Source: Myxococcales bacterium | Lineage (GTDB): Bacteria; Myxococcota_A; UBA796; GCA-2862545 | Direction of reading: 5' to 3' | NCBI GenBank assembly: GCA_019634415.1 | Contig: JAHQVJ010000091.1 | Location: forward strand, 1 to 40,504 | Length of the DNA: 40,504 nt | Shown here: one piece after another, positions 24,343 through 33,131 of the stretch | How the letters are laid out: every line of letters starts with the position of its first letter | How positions within the stretch are numbered: the first letter of the stretch is position 1 | The notes under the pieces: model-generated | What the model saw: the letters and a program-made list of their open reading frames with translations, nothing else | Database searches by the model: none | Told to the model about the DNA's origin: nothing | Made by a program: the position numbers and the translations under genes

Positions 24343-25392
24343 TCAGTCCAGTGTCGCCCAGCGCAGCACGGGGATGCCGAACGCCGTCCCCGCGTCCTCG
24401 AAGTCGTCGAAGCGGACCTTGTCCGTGGAGCCGTCGGGACGTGAGATCAGCCAGGTGAGATCCGCTGGCGAGGCGCCGCCACCCTTCTCCTGCACGAAGG
24501 CCTCGCCCAGGGCAGGAACACCGTCCGCGTCGGCCTGGAAGGCCTTGGGCCCAGGCACGATGATGGGCGCGTCGAAGTCCGCCGCCACCGACGCCGCCGA
24601 CAGGCCCCCCGGGCCGCTCGTGCCACCGTTCAGCGCCACCGCGGAGCCCAGGAAGGCCAGGTCCCACTCGTCGCTCGCCGCGGCATCGCCGGGCTCGAGG
24701 GCCACCCACTCGCGCAAGCTCACGTGCACCGCGTCCGTCTCGGACGACGCATCCACGCGGAGCTGGCCCTTGTCGAGCGACAGCGGACCGCCAGCCTGAA
24801 GCCAGGCCCAGTGGAACTTGGGATAGCCGGAGTTGCCGTCCGCCTCGTTGTAGTAGGTCTCCACCGTCATCCGCACGTCGCCCTGTGGCGTGCGCACCAC
24901 GTAGGTGAAGTCGGACGGATCGAGCACGTGGTTGTCGTAGTCGTAGACGAACCAGGTGTAGAGCACCTCCTCGTCCTCTCCGTCGGCGTCGTCGTCGGGC
25001 AGATCGACCGCGTAGCCATCCACCGGGGCCCAGCGCACCGCGTCGAAGCTGATCCCCGCGAGGTCCGCCGCCTCCACCGTGCCGGGTCCGCTGATGCTGC
25101 TGTTGAGCAGGATGTGCTCGCGCTGGAACGCCAGGTGCCACTCCGCGTCGGGTGGCGTGGTCCCCACCGCCACCTCCCCCGTCTCGAAGGAGAAGTACAC
25201 CGTGTCCACCGTGCTGACGGCCACCACCGTCGTGGTGAACGTGCCGTCCTGGTTGTCGACGGTATCGACCCAGGGCCCCTCGAAGCCCCCCGTGTCGACG
25301 GGCTCGAGATCGGTGGGTTCGTCATCGGTCGCGGAAGTGGTCTGGCCCGAACAGGCCGACAGTGACAGACTGAGGAGGATGCAGCGAAGCAC
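24343..25392 (-). CDS. Tandem-domain HmuY-family lipoprotein
   Basis: The 349-residue lipoprotein (lipobox SLSAC, Cys14) carries two HmuY-like domains. Domain 1 (about 50-200) contains AEWHLAFQREHILLN, SGPG, and YVVRTPQGDVRMTVETYYN. Domain 2 (about 205-349) contains DEWDLAFLGSAVALNGG, TSGPGG and a matching WLISRPDGSTDKVRF end. HmuY proteins bind heme at the cell surface; single-domain forms are usual, so the internal duplication is notable. GTG 25392 is chosen because AGGAG (25398-25402) is 5 bases upstream and the signal peptide starts there. A Fur-box-like palindrome 25 bases upstream suggests repression by iron. Confidence 0.85.
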   Translation of the reverse strand: MLRCILLSLSLSACSGQTTSATDDEPTDLEPVDTGGFEGPWVDTVDNQDGTFTTTVVAVSTVDTVYFSFETGEVAVGTTPPDAEWHLAFQREHILLNSSISGPGTVEAADLAGISFDAVRWAPVDGYAVDLPDDDADGEDEEVLYTWFVYDYDNHVLDPSDFTYVVRTPQGDVRMTVETYYNEADGNSGYPKFHWAWLQAGGPLSLDKGQLRVDASSETDAVHVSLREWVALEPGDAAASDEWDLAFLGSAVALNGGTSGPGGLSAASVAADFDAPIIVPGPKAFQADADGVPALGEAFVQEKGGGASPADLTWLISRPDGSTDKVRFDDFEDAGTAFGIPVLRWATLD

Positions 25393-25416
25393 GTGGACTC
25401 CTGATTCGTGGAGCTG

Positions 25417-25439
25417 TTGAAAATGATTATCACTTTCAA
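25417..25439. promoter_or_regulatory. Fur box between divergent heme/iron genes
   Basis: The core GAAAATGATTATCACTTTC (25419-25437) matches 15 of 19 positions of the classical Fur consensus GATAATGATAATCATTATC. The flanks extend the symmetry to 23 bases (TTGAAA...TTTCAA) with one mismatched pair. It is a sharp AT-rich island in GC-rich DNA. Its position 25 bases before the HmuY start and 77 bases before the kelch start would let one Fur dimer control both directions. Confidence 0.85.
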
Positions 25440-25515
25440 CCTCGACCTTGATATCGTACGGGGAGCGGGGGTCTCGGTCAACGCCGGGACAGCATCCAAT
25501 GGAGGAGTGCGGGTC

Positions 25516-26772
25516 ATGCGTATCGCAGTGATGGGTGCCTTTCTTGCAGGCTTTGCGGCCTGCTCTGGCGGAACGGACGCCGAAAACCCCGACGGAGAGA
25601 CCCCGAGCGTGCCCGAGGACTTGGACACGCTCACCAAGACCGACGGGCCGTCCAAGCGGTCCGAGATGCGAACGGCGGCGCACCCCGCCACCAACAGCAT
25701 CTTGATCTTCGGTGGCAACGACGGTCCGATCGTCAATCAGATCCCCGCCGCCTCCTTCCGGAGGGACACGTGGGTCTTCGAGCCCGGCGTGGGCTGGACG
25801 GAGATCGCCGACGAGGGGCCGCGCCGCCGCGCGCGCTATGCCATCGCGGTGGATCACGACAGCAACCGCGCGCTGCTCTTCGGCGGGCGCTTCCGCCCCG
25901 CGGATCAGGGCGGCGACTACACCCTGTACAACGATCTGTGGGAGTTCGACTTCCTCACGCGGGAGTGGAGCCAGCTGCAGGACGGCTCGGAGGCCGGAGT
26001 CCCGGCACCTCGCTACTACGGCCAGGGCGCCTACGACGCGAACACCCAGACCTTCTACGTCTGGGGAGGCAACCTGAACACCTCCGCCCTGGCCTTCGAG
26101 GTCACGGGCGAGCTGTGGGCATGGGACGGCACCGACTGGGAGCAGCGCCAGACCACCGGCAACGCACCCTCCGACCGCAGCTTCTTGGGCAGCCTGCACG
26201 ACACGGCTCGCAACCGCCTGGTGATCTTCGGCGGCCAGCGGGGCGATCTGCAGACCCTGGCCTACAACGACACCTACGCCCTGAACCTCGACACGGGCAA
26301 CTGGGACCGGCTGCACAACGGCAACCGCAGCAACGCCCCCACCACCCGGATGCACGGGCACTTCGTCTACGACGAGATCCGCGATCGCTACCTGATGTTC
26401 GGTGGGCACACCGACGAAGGCGACATGAACGACCTGTGGTCGTTCGATCCGAACACCGAGGAGTGGGAGGAGATCTACATCGCCGACACGTTCAACGGCA
26501 CGGGCTTCGGCTGCCTGGGCAACGCGAGCGAGGTGCCGGCGGACTTCGTCACGATGGACCTGTCGGCTCCCGAGCGGCGGCACAACGCGATGTACACCCT
26601 GATGCACGACAACCTGTGGATCTTCGGCGGCATCCACGCGGAGTGCAGCGATCACCTCGACGACACCTGGCGCTACGACCTGGCCTCCGACACCTGGCAC
26701 GAGCTGATCGAGGCGAGGAACGGCGAGTCCTGCCTGCGCTCCGACGACGACTGCACCTGCCTGTGCCTGTGA
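25516..26772 (+). CDS. Kelch-repeat lipoprotein
   Basis: The 418-residue lipoprotein (signal GAFLAGFAAC) folds as a galactose-oxidase/kelch propeller. Repeated blades read NSILIFGGND, NRALLFGGRF, QTFYVWGGNL, NRLVIFGGQR, DRYLMFGGHT and DNLWIFGGIH, each followed by a W-containing strand such as DLWEFDF. The C-terminal end is Cys-rich (CLRSDDDCTCLCL), possibly disulphide-linked or metal-binding. I chose ATG 25516 because the signal peptide starts there and GGAGGAG lies 8 bases upstream. The Fur box upstream implies iron control, so a role in heme or iron capture together with the HmuY protein is likely but inferred. Confidence 0.85.
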   Translation: MRIAVMGAFLAGFAACSGGTDAENPDGETPSVPEDLDTLTKTDGPSKRSEMRTAAHPATNSILIFGGNDGPIVNQIPAASFRRDTWVFEPGVGWTEIADEGPRRRARYAIAVDHDSNRALLFGGRFRPADQGGDYTLYNDLWEFDFLTREWSQLQDGSEAGVPAPRYYGQGAYDANTQTFYVWGGNLNTSALAFEVTGELWAWDGTDWEQRQTTGNAPSDRSFLGSLHDTARNRLVIFGGQRGDLQTLAYNDTYALNLDTGNWDRLHNGNRSNAPTTRMHGHFVYDEIRDRYLMFGGHTDEGDMNDLWSFDPNTEEWEEIYIADTFNGTGFGCLGNASEVPADFVTMDLSAPERRHNAMYTLMHDNLWIFGGIHAECSDHLDDTWRYDLASDTWHELIEARNGESCLRSDDDCTCLCL

Positions 26773-27296
26773 TGCGCACCGCACTGTGGCTCGGGATCTG
26801 GGCGGCCGTGGGCTGCTCGGGCGAGGCCACGGACGACACCACCACCCCGCCGGACCTGGACCCCGCCCTGCGGCTGGGAACGGGCACGGACGACTTCGTG
26901 GAGGTGGGCGACGGCGACGACATCGTGATCATCTTCGGCCCCCAGGGCGGCTACCACCTCGACGGGTCGCTGCAGGTCCAGGGGATCGAGCCCGGCAACG
27001 CCGATGATCTGTCCAGCCCCGACAACCCGCTCACCACCTTCTCCGTCACCCGACCGGGCGGCGAGGTGATCAGCGGGCTGAAGGGCGACGAGGTGGTGGA
27101 CTACCGCCAGGGCATCGACACCTCGGGCGAGCCAGGAGTGTTCGAGATGATCGGCCGGCGCATCTTCCTCGACATCGTCAGCGACACCGCCATCGCGGGG
27201 GAGACCCTGACGGTGACGGTGAGCGTGGAGGACGTGAACGGCGTGGCCCTCGAGGACAGCCACGAGCTGGTGGCGGTCCCGCACCCACTGAACTGA
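26772..27296 (+). CDS. Small lipoprotein of the Fur-controlled operon
   Basis: The 174-residue lipoprotein (WAAVGC) is beta-rich with Gly/Asp loops (VGDGDDIVIIFGPQGGYHL) and an Ig-like ending (AGETLTVTVSVEDVNG). No family is recognised. Its ATG shares a base with the stop of the kelch gene (TGATG), so it is translated from the same mRNA and probably shares the iron response. It may be an accessory binding protein of the system. A hairpin follows directly after the gene. Confidence 0.7.
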   Translation: MRTALWLGIWAAVGCSGEATDDTTTPPDLDPALRLGTGTDDFVEVGDGDDIVIIFGPQGGYHLDGSLQVQGIEPGNADDLSSPDNPLTTFSVTRPGGEVISGLKGDEVVDYRQGIDTSGEPGVFEMIGRRIFLDIVSDTAIAGETLTVTVSVEDVNGVALEDSHELVAVPHPLN

Positions 27297-27302
27297 CGCG
27301 GT

Positions 27303-27327
27303 CTCCGAGGGGTTACGCGCCTCGGAG
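27303..27327. terminator. Hairpin after the kelch/lipoprotein operon
   Basis: CTCCGAGG (27303-27310) and CCTCGGAG (27320-27327) form a perfect 8-base stem around a 9-base loop, 7 bases after the stop codon. No T-run follows, so termination efficiency is uncertain. Confidence 0.4.
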
Positions 27328-27356
27328 CCACACGACATCTCGGGCCGTGGGCAGCC

Positions 27357-27362
27357 GATAGT
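27357..27362 (+). promoter_or_regulatory. Possible -10 element of the large signalling gene
   Basis: GATAGT is followed by CCACCC (6 bases) and the ATG at 27369. It matches TATAAT at four of six positions and shows the same spacing as the other candidate leaderless starts. There is no Shine-Dalgarno sequence. Confidence 0.3.
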
Positions 27363-27368
27363 CCACCC

Positions 27369-30300
27369 ATGCTCCCCGTGGACGATCTCGATGCCCCCCT
27401 TCCCTCGGGACCGTCCCGGATCGGACCGTGGCAGCTGCTGGACAGCCCGACGGCCGATCAGACGGTGCAGGCTCGCGACGGGACGGGCCGTGCGGCCCGC
27501 CTGACGGCGCTGACGGAGGCCCCCTCGGACGGGCTCCGCCGGCTCCAGCGCATGTTCCATCCAGCGATCCCAGCGGTGCTCGCCCTCGGCTCGGAGCCCG
27601 TTCCGCACCTGATCACGTCGGCTCCCCCCGGCGAGTCCCTGGCCCGCCGTCAGCGACGCACCGCCCTTGGTCCAGACGCCGCCCTGCAGTGCGTGGCTGC
27701 GGTGGCGGACGCGCTGGCCACCTGCCATCGCTCGGGCGTGCACCACGGGAACCTGGATCCGAGCAACGTCATCGTGGACGTCGCGGGCGGCGTGCACATC
27801 GTGGGGTTCGCGAACGGCTGGCGCACCTCAGCGGCAGCGGACGTGCGAGCGCTGGGCGTGTTGGGCTGGCGCCTGTTCCACACCGGCGAGCCGGGAGAGG
27901 CGCCCACCCCCACCCAGGGCCCCGACTGGTGGCGCGAGCTGCTCCTGGAGGCGCTGGCTCCCGAGCCGCGCCATCGCCCCAGCGCGGCTCGGTTCGCCGA
28001 TCGCATGGCCTCCCACGGGATCGTGGCCCCCGCCGCCACCGCCGCGCACCTGCTGGCGCGGGCCCACGGCGTGCACCTCGAGCTGCCGGAGCTGAACGCC
28101 GCGGTGCACGCCTGGCTCGAGCACGGTGGCTGGGCGACGGTGGTGGGCCCGTCGGGGAGCGGCCGCACGCGATCGCTGCGGCAAGCGGCAGCCATGCTGC
28201 ACGCCTCGGGCATCCCCTTCCTGGTCGTCTCGGCCAGCCATCGCCCGTGGAGCCCCATCGAGTCGGCCCTGCAGGACTCCGCACTGCCGGGGCTGCCCGA
28301 GCCCCTGCCCGAGGGTCCCGATCCCACCGAGCGCGCGGAGCGGGCCGCCCAGTTCCTCATCCGACGGGCGAACGGCGCGCTGACCATCCTGGTGGACGAC
28401 CTGGATCGCCTGGACGAAGGGAGCCGACTGACGCTGCTGGCCGCCCACCGCGGCGGTGCACGCGTGCTCGCCACCGGCACCGCGCCCCCCTACTGGGCTC
28501 CCACCACGGTGGCCCTGCGCCCATGGGAGGCCGAGCGCTCGACGGAGCTCCTCACGCTGCTCCTCGGCAGCGACGACCTGGCCACGCAGCTTCCCCCCAC
28601 GACCCTCACCGCACACCCTGGGGCGATCCTGGCGCTGGCGCTGCGCGCCGTCGGCAGCGGGGCCCTCGCCTGGCGACAGCGTCGATTCGCCGTCGACCCC
28701 CTGGCGCTGCGCGCCCTGCTGGCGCAGGGGTCGGACGCAGCCCCCCAGCTGCCCGCTCCCGCGCGCGCCGAGGACCGGTCGATGGGGGCGTTGGTGGCGC
28801 TGCTGGAGCCGATGCCCCGCAGCGAGGCGCTCACGCTGCTCGAGTCTCGAAGCACGGCTCGCACCTCCCTGCAGCGGCTGCTCGAGGGCGGCTGGGTGCA
28901 GGGAGACGACACCCTGCGCTGCACCAGCCCGGCGGCGGCGAGCGCGCTGTCGACGAGCGTGGACGACCTCGGCGCCCGATGCCGGCGCCGCATCGAGGTG
29001 CTGCTGGGACGTCGTCGGGTGCCCTGGCTGCAGCTGGGAACCCTGCTGCGACACGCCGACGATCCCGCCCGCGTGCACGAGCACGGCCCTCGCTGCGTGG
29101 ACGAGGCCGCCCACGCAGATGCAGAGTTCGGCGTGAAGCTGTCGGCGGAGCTGTGCGACGAGCAGGCCCCGGCTCGGCTCGTGGCCGCTCGCATCCGTGC
29201 CCTGGCCCACAGCGGCCGACGGGAGCAAGCCCGAGGTATCGCCGAGGTCTGGCTCACGGACCACCCGGGGGATCCCGGCGGGGTTCCGATCCTGACTGCG
29301 CTGGCCCGGATCGAGGCCGTCGGCAGCCCAGGTGCGGTGATCGCCACGGTGAAGCGAGCGCGCTGTCTGGAGCCCGACGACGCCGATCGCGTGCAGCTCG
29401 ATCTGATCGAGGCGCGGGCGTGGTGGGCCACCCGCGATCTGCAGCGAGCGCAGGAGCTGTGCACCTCCTTGTGCGCCACCGACCCCGATCCGGACGATCC
29501 CGCGCTGTGGCTGGAGGCGCGTGCGCTGCTGGCTCGGGTCCATGCCGAGCGCGGCGATCCCGGCGCAGGCCTGGCCCTGCTCGAGGTGCGACAGGGGCTG
29601 GGACGGCGGACGGCCGAGCGGGCGCGCCTCGAGGCCACCCGCGGAGAGCTACTCCTACAGCTCGGCCAAGCCACCGATGCTGCCGAGGTCTTCGAGGGCG
29701 CGGCTGCAGCAGACCAAGGCCTGGCCACCCTCGAGCGCATGCGACTGCTCGATCGGGCAGCTCGGAGCTGGTACGCATCGTCGGATCCTCAGCGCGCGGT
29801 GGCGCGCTGGGAGCGAGCCATGCTCGGCCTCGAGTCCGTCGGCACGGCGGAAGACGTGATCACCACGGCCTGCATGCTCTGCCGCGGCTTGGGGGATCTG
29901 GGCAGCCTCGAGCGCGCCCGAGAACGCGGGGAGGACGCGCTACGCACAGCGCGCACCCGCGGGCTCCGCACGCTGCAGGCCTGTGCCCACGGGGCGCTGG
30001 CCGACATCTCGCTGCGCTGCCGCACCTTCGACAGCGCCCAGGCCCACCTGGAGGCAGCCGAGGCCTTGGCCGAGACGGAGGGCCTGCCAGGCGTGATCTG
30101 CCAGTCCGCCCGTCAGCGTGCCGAGCTGGGCGCCCTTCGGCGCGACCGAGATGCACTGGCCAAGGCCGTCCAGGCACGCTCGGTGGCGGAGCGCACGGAG
30201 GAGTGGGTCGAGGCGAGCCGATGTGCTGCAGTCCAGGCCTTGGTGCTCGCGCGGATGGGTCGAGACGGATCCGCACGACGCGCCGCCGACGCAGCGCTGC

Positions 30301-31538
30301 AGTGGATCTCGGCCGCGAACCCGGCCGAGACCGCGATGGTGAGGATCTGGCTCGCCGAGTGCTGGCTGGCGCTGGGACGCCACCACGAGGCTCGCCAGCA
30401 CGCCTCGGGCGTGCAGGCAGCAGCGGAGGCGAGCGGCTGGCAGCCACTGGCAGCCTGGGCCGCGCGGATCCTGGCGTGGTCGGAGCCCTCCCAGACCTTC
30501 GAGCAGCAGCGCCTGCTCCACCTCGCCGAGATCTTCACGCGCATGTGCCGCAGCACGCACCGCCGGGACGTGCTGCACGAGCTGTCCGTCGGAGCCGCCG
30601 AGGTGCTGCGCGCCGTGCGCACCTGGGTCGTCTCCGTGGACGACGAGGCGGATGCAGACACTCCGCGAGGGGTGCTCGACCTGGCCCGGTGCGACACGCC
30701 CGGCAGCCTTCGGCACGAGGATCGCGTGTGGACGGCCGCACCGGTGCTGGTGGAAGACAGACACGTGGGAACCCTGGTGGTGGAGCACACCTCCATCGAG
30801 CCCGACACCCCTTCCTCGGGGCACCTCCCGATGCTGGTGGCGCTGGCCAACCACGCCGCAGAGGCCCTGCATCGGGCGATGCAGGACGAGCGCCGCTGCG
30901 AGGACCTCGAGCGCACGCGAGAGGCCGCCCACGATCTACGGTCTCCCCTCATGGGGATCGCGCTGGTGGCTCAGCAGTCCCTCGACAGCGACTCCCCGCT
31001 GTCGCCCGACGACACCCAGCGCATCGCCGATGGCGCGCGCCACGCCATGGCGCTGCTCGATGCGCCGCAGGCGCACGAAGGCCCCACGTCGGCCTTCGAC
31101 TGGGCACAGGCCGTTCAGGAGTGGGTGCAGGCCCTCGAGCCCCTGGCGCGCCAGGCCAACGTCGGCTTGCTGGTGGACGCCTCCGCCGCCGGTTGGGTCC
31201 TCGGCCGCGCAGACGAGCTCCGACGGGTGGTGGCCAACCTGGTCACCAACGCCATCCGCTTCACACCGTCGGGCAGCGAGGTGCGGGTGCGCACATTGGC
31301 GGACGACGATCAGATCGGTGTGACCGTGCACGACGTCGGCCCCGGATTGCCCGCCGAGACAGACCGTCTCTTCGAGGCCGGAGTCCAAGGCCCCGAGGCC
31401 AGCACCGGCCAGGGGCTCGGGCTGACGATCGCGCGACGCATCTGCCGTGCCCACGGTGGCGACGTGACGGCCGAAGACATGCAGGAAGGAAGCTGCTTCA
31501 CAGTGCGGCTGCCGAGGGCAGCCCCCCACGTGGGGTGA
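27369..31538 (+). CDS. Pseudokinase - ATPase - TPR - histidine kinase sensor
   Basis: This 1389-residue protein combines several domains. An N-terminal Ser/Thr kinase fold (about 15-215) has lost its chemistry: the HRD loop reads HGNLDPSN, DFG reads GFA, and no glycine loop or Lys is visible. A STAND/AAA-like ATPase follows (Walker A GPSGSGRT at 260-267, Walker B LTILVDDLDR at 338-347). Next come about 500 residues of TPR-like helices, a probable GAF-type region (about 1050-1165), and a histidine kinase core. The core has the phospho-acceptor His1188 (AAHDLRSPL), an N-box with Asn1294, DVGPGLP and GQGLGLTIARR. It resembles the hybrid Ser/Thr-His kinases of myxobacteria and cyanobacteria. No membrane segment is obvious, so it is probably cytoplasmic. 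The response regulator is not nearby. Confidence 0.85.
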   Translation: MLPVDDLDAPLPSGPSRIGPWQLLDSPTADQTVQARDGTGRAARLTALTEAPSDGLRRLQRMFHPAIPAVLALGSEPVPHLITSAPPGESLARRQRRTALGPDAALQCVAAVADALATCHRSGVHHGNLDPSNVIVDVAGGVHIVGFANGWRTSAAADVRALGVLGWRLFHTGEPGEAPTPTQGPDWWRELLLEALAPEPRHRPSAARFADRMASHGIVAPAATAAHLLARAHGVHLELPELNAAVHAWLEHGGWATVVGPSGSGRTRSLRQAAAMLHASGIPFLVVSASHRPWSPIESALQDSALPGLPEPLPEGPDPTERAERAAQFLIRRANGALTILVDDLDRLDEGSRLTLLAAHRGGARVLATGTAPPYWAPTTVALRPWEAERSTELLTLLLGSDDLATQLPPTTLTAHPGAILALALRAVGSGALAWRQRRFAVDPLALRALLAQGSDAAPQLPAPARAEDRSMGALVALLEPMPRSEALTLLESRSTARTSLQRLLEGGWVQGDDTLRCTSPAAASALSTSVDDLGARCRRRIEVLLGRRRVPWLQLGTLLRHADDPARVHEHGPRCVDEAAHADAEFGVKLSAELCDEQAPARLVAARIRALAHSGRREQARGIAEVWLTDHPGDPGGVPILTALARIEAVGSPGAVIATVKRARCLEPDDADRVQLDLIEARAWWATRDLQRAQELCTSLCATDPDPDDPALWLEARALLARVHAERGDPGAGLALLEVRQGLGRRTAERARLEATRGELLLQLGQATDAAEVFEGAAAADQGLATLERMRLLDRAARSWYASSDPQRAVARWERAMLGLESVGTAEDVITTACMLCRGLGDLGSLERARERGEDALRTARTRGLRTLQACAHGALADISLRCRTFDSAQAHLEAAEALAETEGLPGVICQSARQRAELGALRRDRDALAKAVQARSVAERTEEWVEASRCAAVQALVLARMGRDGSARRAADAALQWISAANPAETAMVRIWLAECWLALGRHHEARQHASGVQAAAEASGWQPLAAWAARILAWSEPSQTFEQQRLLHLAEIFTRMCRSTHRRDVLHELSVGAAEVLRAVRTWVVSVDDEADADTPRGVLDLARCDTPGSLRHEDRVWTAAPVLVEDRHVGTLVVEHTSIEPDTPSSGHLPMLVALANHAAEALHRAMQDERRCEDLERTREAAHDLRSPLMGIALVAQQSLDSDSPLSPDDTQRIADGARHAMALLDAPQAHEGPTSAFDWAQAVQEWVQALEPLARQANVGLLVDASAAGWVLGRADELRRVVANLVTNAIRFTPSGSEVRVRTLADDDQIGVTVHDVGPGLPAETDRLFEAGVQGPEASTGQGLGLTIARRICRAHGGDVTAEDMQEGSCFTVRLPRAAPHVG

Positions 31539-31589
31539 AGGGTCACCATGGGATCGAGGGGGATCGGACCACGCAGGAAACGCGACAGG

Positions 31590-31595
31590 TATTCT
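31590..31595 (+). promoter_or_regulatory. Candidate -10 element of the PEGA kinase
   Basis: TATTCT is followed by ACCCCC (6 bases) and an in-frame GTG at 31602. This supports GTG 31602 over the longer reading from ATG 31548 and predicts a leaderless mRNA. Confidence 0.5.
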
Positions 31596-31601
31596 ACCCC
31601 C

Positions 31602-33131
31602 GTGGCCAGTCCACCCCCCATGCTGGAGCGCCGTACCTACCGCATCCACGAGCTCCTCGGCCGTGGTGGGTTCGCCAAGGTGTACCGTGCCCGTCAGGAA
31701 GTGCCTGCCGGGTCCGACCACGACGTCGCCATCAAGATCCTCAACGATCCGAACCCACCACCCGACGTGCTCCAGCGCTTTCGCGACGAGTCCCGCATCT
31801 TGGGCTTGGTTCGAGACCGAGCCGTGGTCTCGGTGGAGCCTGCCACCCGACTGGGCGACCACTGGGCCGTCATCATGGAGTACGTGCCGGGAGCGAGCTG
31901 CCGCGCTCTGCTCAAGCATCGAGGCATCTTCCCTGCGCGGGTGGCCCTGGAGATCGTGCAGGAGGTGGCTCGTGCCCTGGACCACCTGTACTCCGAGCCC
32001 GGCCCGGACGGCCGCCCCCTGGAGCTGGTGCATCGCGACATCAAGCCGGGCAACATCCAGCTCACGCAGGACGGTCAGATCAAGATCCTGGACTTCGGGG
32101 TAGCGCGAGCCCGCTTCGAGGCACGCGAGGCCCACACCACGCGCGCCATCCAGGGGACCTACGGCTACATCGCGCCCGAGCGCCTGCAGGGTGTGGAGAC
32201 TCCTGCCGCCGACACCTTCTCCCTCGGGATGGTGCTGTTCAAGCTGATCACCATGGGCCCCACGGAGCGCAAGTTCGTCAAGGAGGCCGTGGAGGTCACC
32301 CGGGGCGCCGAGGGCCATGCCTTGCGACTCGCCGAGCGCATGTGCACGCTGGACCACGAAGAGCGACCGTCCCTGCCCGAGGTGGAGCGGACGTGCGCCC
32401 AGCTCACGCAGCGCATGGAGGGTCCCCGTCTCGCACAGTGGGCCCAGCAGAACGTGCCGGCGCACATCGGCTCCTCGGACGACCCGTTGTGCGGCACCAC
32501 GCTGTCCACCACGATGCCGAAGCCGGACGTGCCGCCCCCCGAGCCCCAGGAGCCACCCGAGCGCGTCCGGCGACAGCGGCCTCGCAGTCGCTGGGGCCTG
32601 CCCGCCGCCTTCGGCCTGGCAGGATTCCTGGGTGTCTTCGCGCTCCTCGGCGGCATGTTCGTCTGCCAAGGTGGTTCCCTGCCCACGCTGTCGGAGCTCG
32701 GCTTGATGCAGCAGGTGGACGTCCCGACGGGCCTGGAGCCCCGAGTGGATGCCCAGCCCGCCGTCGTTCCGGAGCCGATCCCCAGACCCGCCACCGCGCA
32801 GCCCGCCAAACGCCCCACCCCTCGCGCTGCCGTGCCCGCCGGCCCCCCACCGACCCCCGACCTCATGTCGCCGCCGCCGAAGCCTGCGTCATCGACGTCC
32901 GCCCAGGCACATTCCTGCGACTTCAACTCCGATCCCATGGGCGCCAAGGTGTTCCTCGACGGAGCTCTGATCGGGCGCACCCCCATCCTCGGCTACGATG
33001 TGATCACGGGCGCACACCAGATCGAGATGCGCCTGGAGGGCCGCGCCTCCACGCTGAGCATCGACGTGGGGAGGCGCAAGCCCACGACGTTCGTGTGGAC
33101 GAGGGGCGAAGGGTGGGAGGCTCGTTACTGA
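31602..33131 (+). CDS. Ser/Thr protein kinase with PEGA-like C-terminal domain
   Basis: This 509-residue kinase has an intact catalytic domain: GRGGFAKVY, Lys45 (VAIKIL), HRDIKPGN with Asp146, and DFG at 164-166. The activation segment has TTRAIQGTYGYIAPE. One membrane segment lies near residues 335-355 (FGLAGFLGVFALLGGMF), followed by a long Pro-rich spacer. A C-terminal PEGA-like domain contains SDPMGAKVFLDGALIGRTP. PEGA domains are often found at the envelope side of membrane kinases. GTG 31602 is chosen from the upstream TATTCT element. Its 3' end overlaps the exported protein gene by 19 bases, which suggests that protein is a partner or target. Confidence 0.88.
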   Translation: MASPPPMLERRTYRIHELLGRGGFAKVYRARQEVPAGSDHDVAIKILNDPNPPPDVLQRFRDESRILGLVRDRAVVSVEPATRLGDHWAVIMEYVPGASCRALLKHRGIFPARVALEIVQEVARALDHLYSEPGPDGRPLELVHRDIKPGNIQLTQDGQIKILDFGVARARFEAREAHTTRAIQGTYGYIAPERLQGVETPAADTFSLGMVLFKLITMGPTERKFVKEAVEVTRGAEGHALRLAERMCTLDHEERPSLPEVERTCAQLTQRMEGPRLAQWAQQNVPAHIGSSDDPLCGTTLSTTMPKPDVPPPEPQEPPERVRRQRPRSRWGLPAAFGLAGFLGVFALLGGMFVCQGGSLPTLSELGLMQQVDVPTGLEPRVDAQPAVVPEPIPRPATAQPAKRPTPRAAVPAGPPPTPDLMSPPPKPASSTSAQAHSCDFNSDPMGAKVFLDGALIGRTPILGYDVITGAHQIEMRLEGRASTLSIDVGRRKPTTFVWTRGEGWEARY

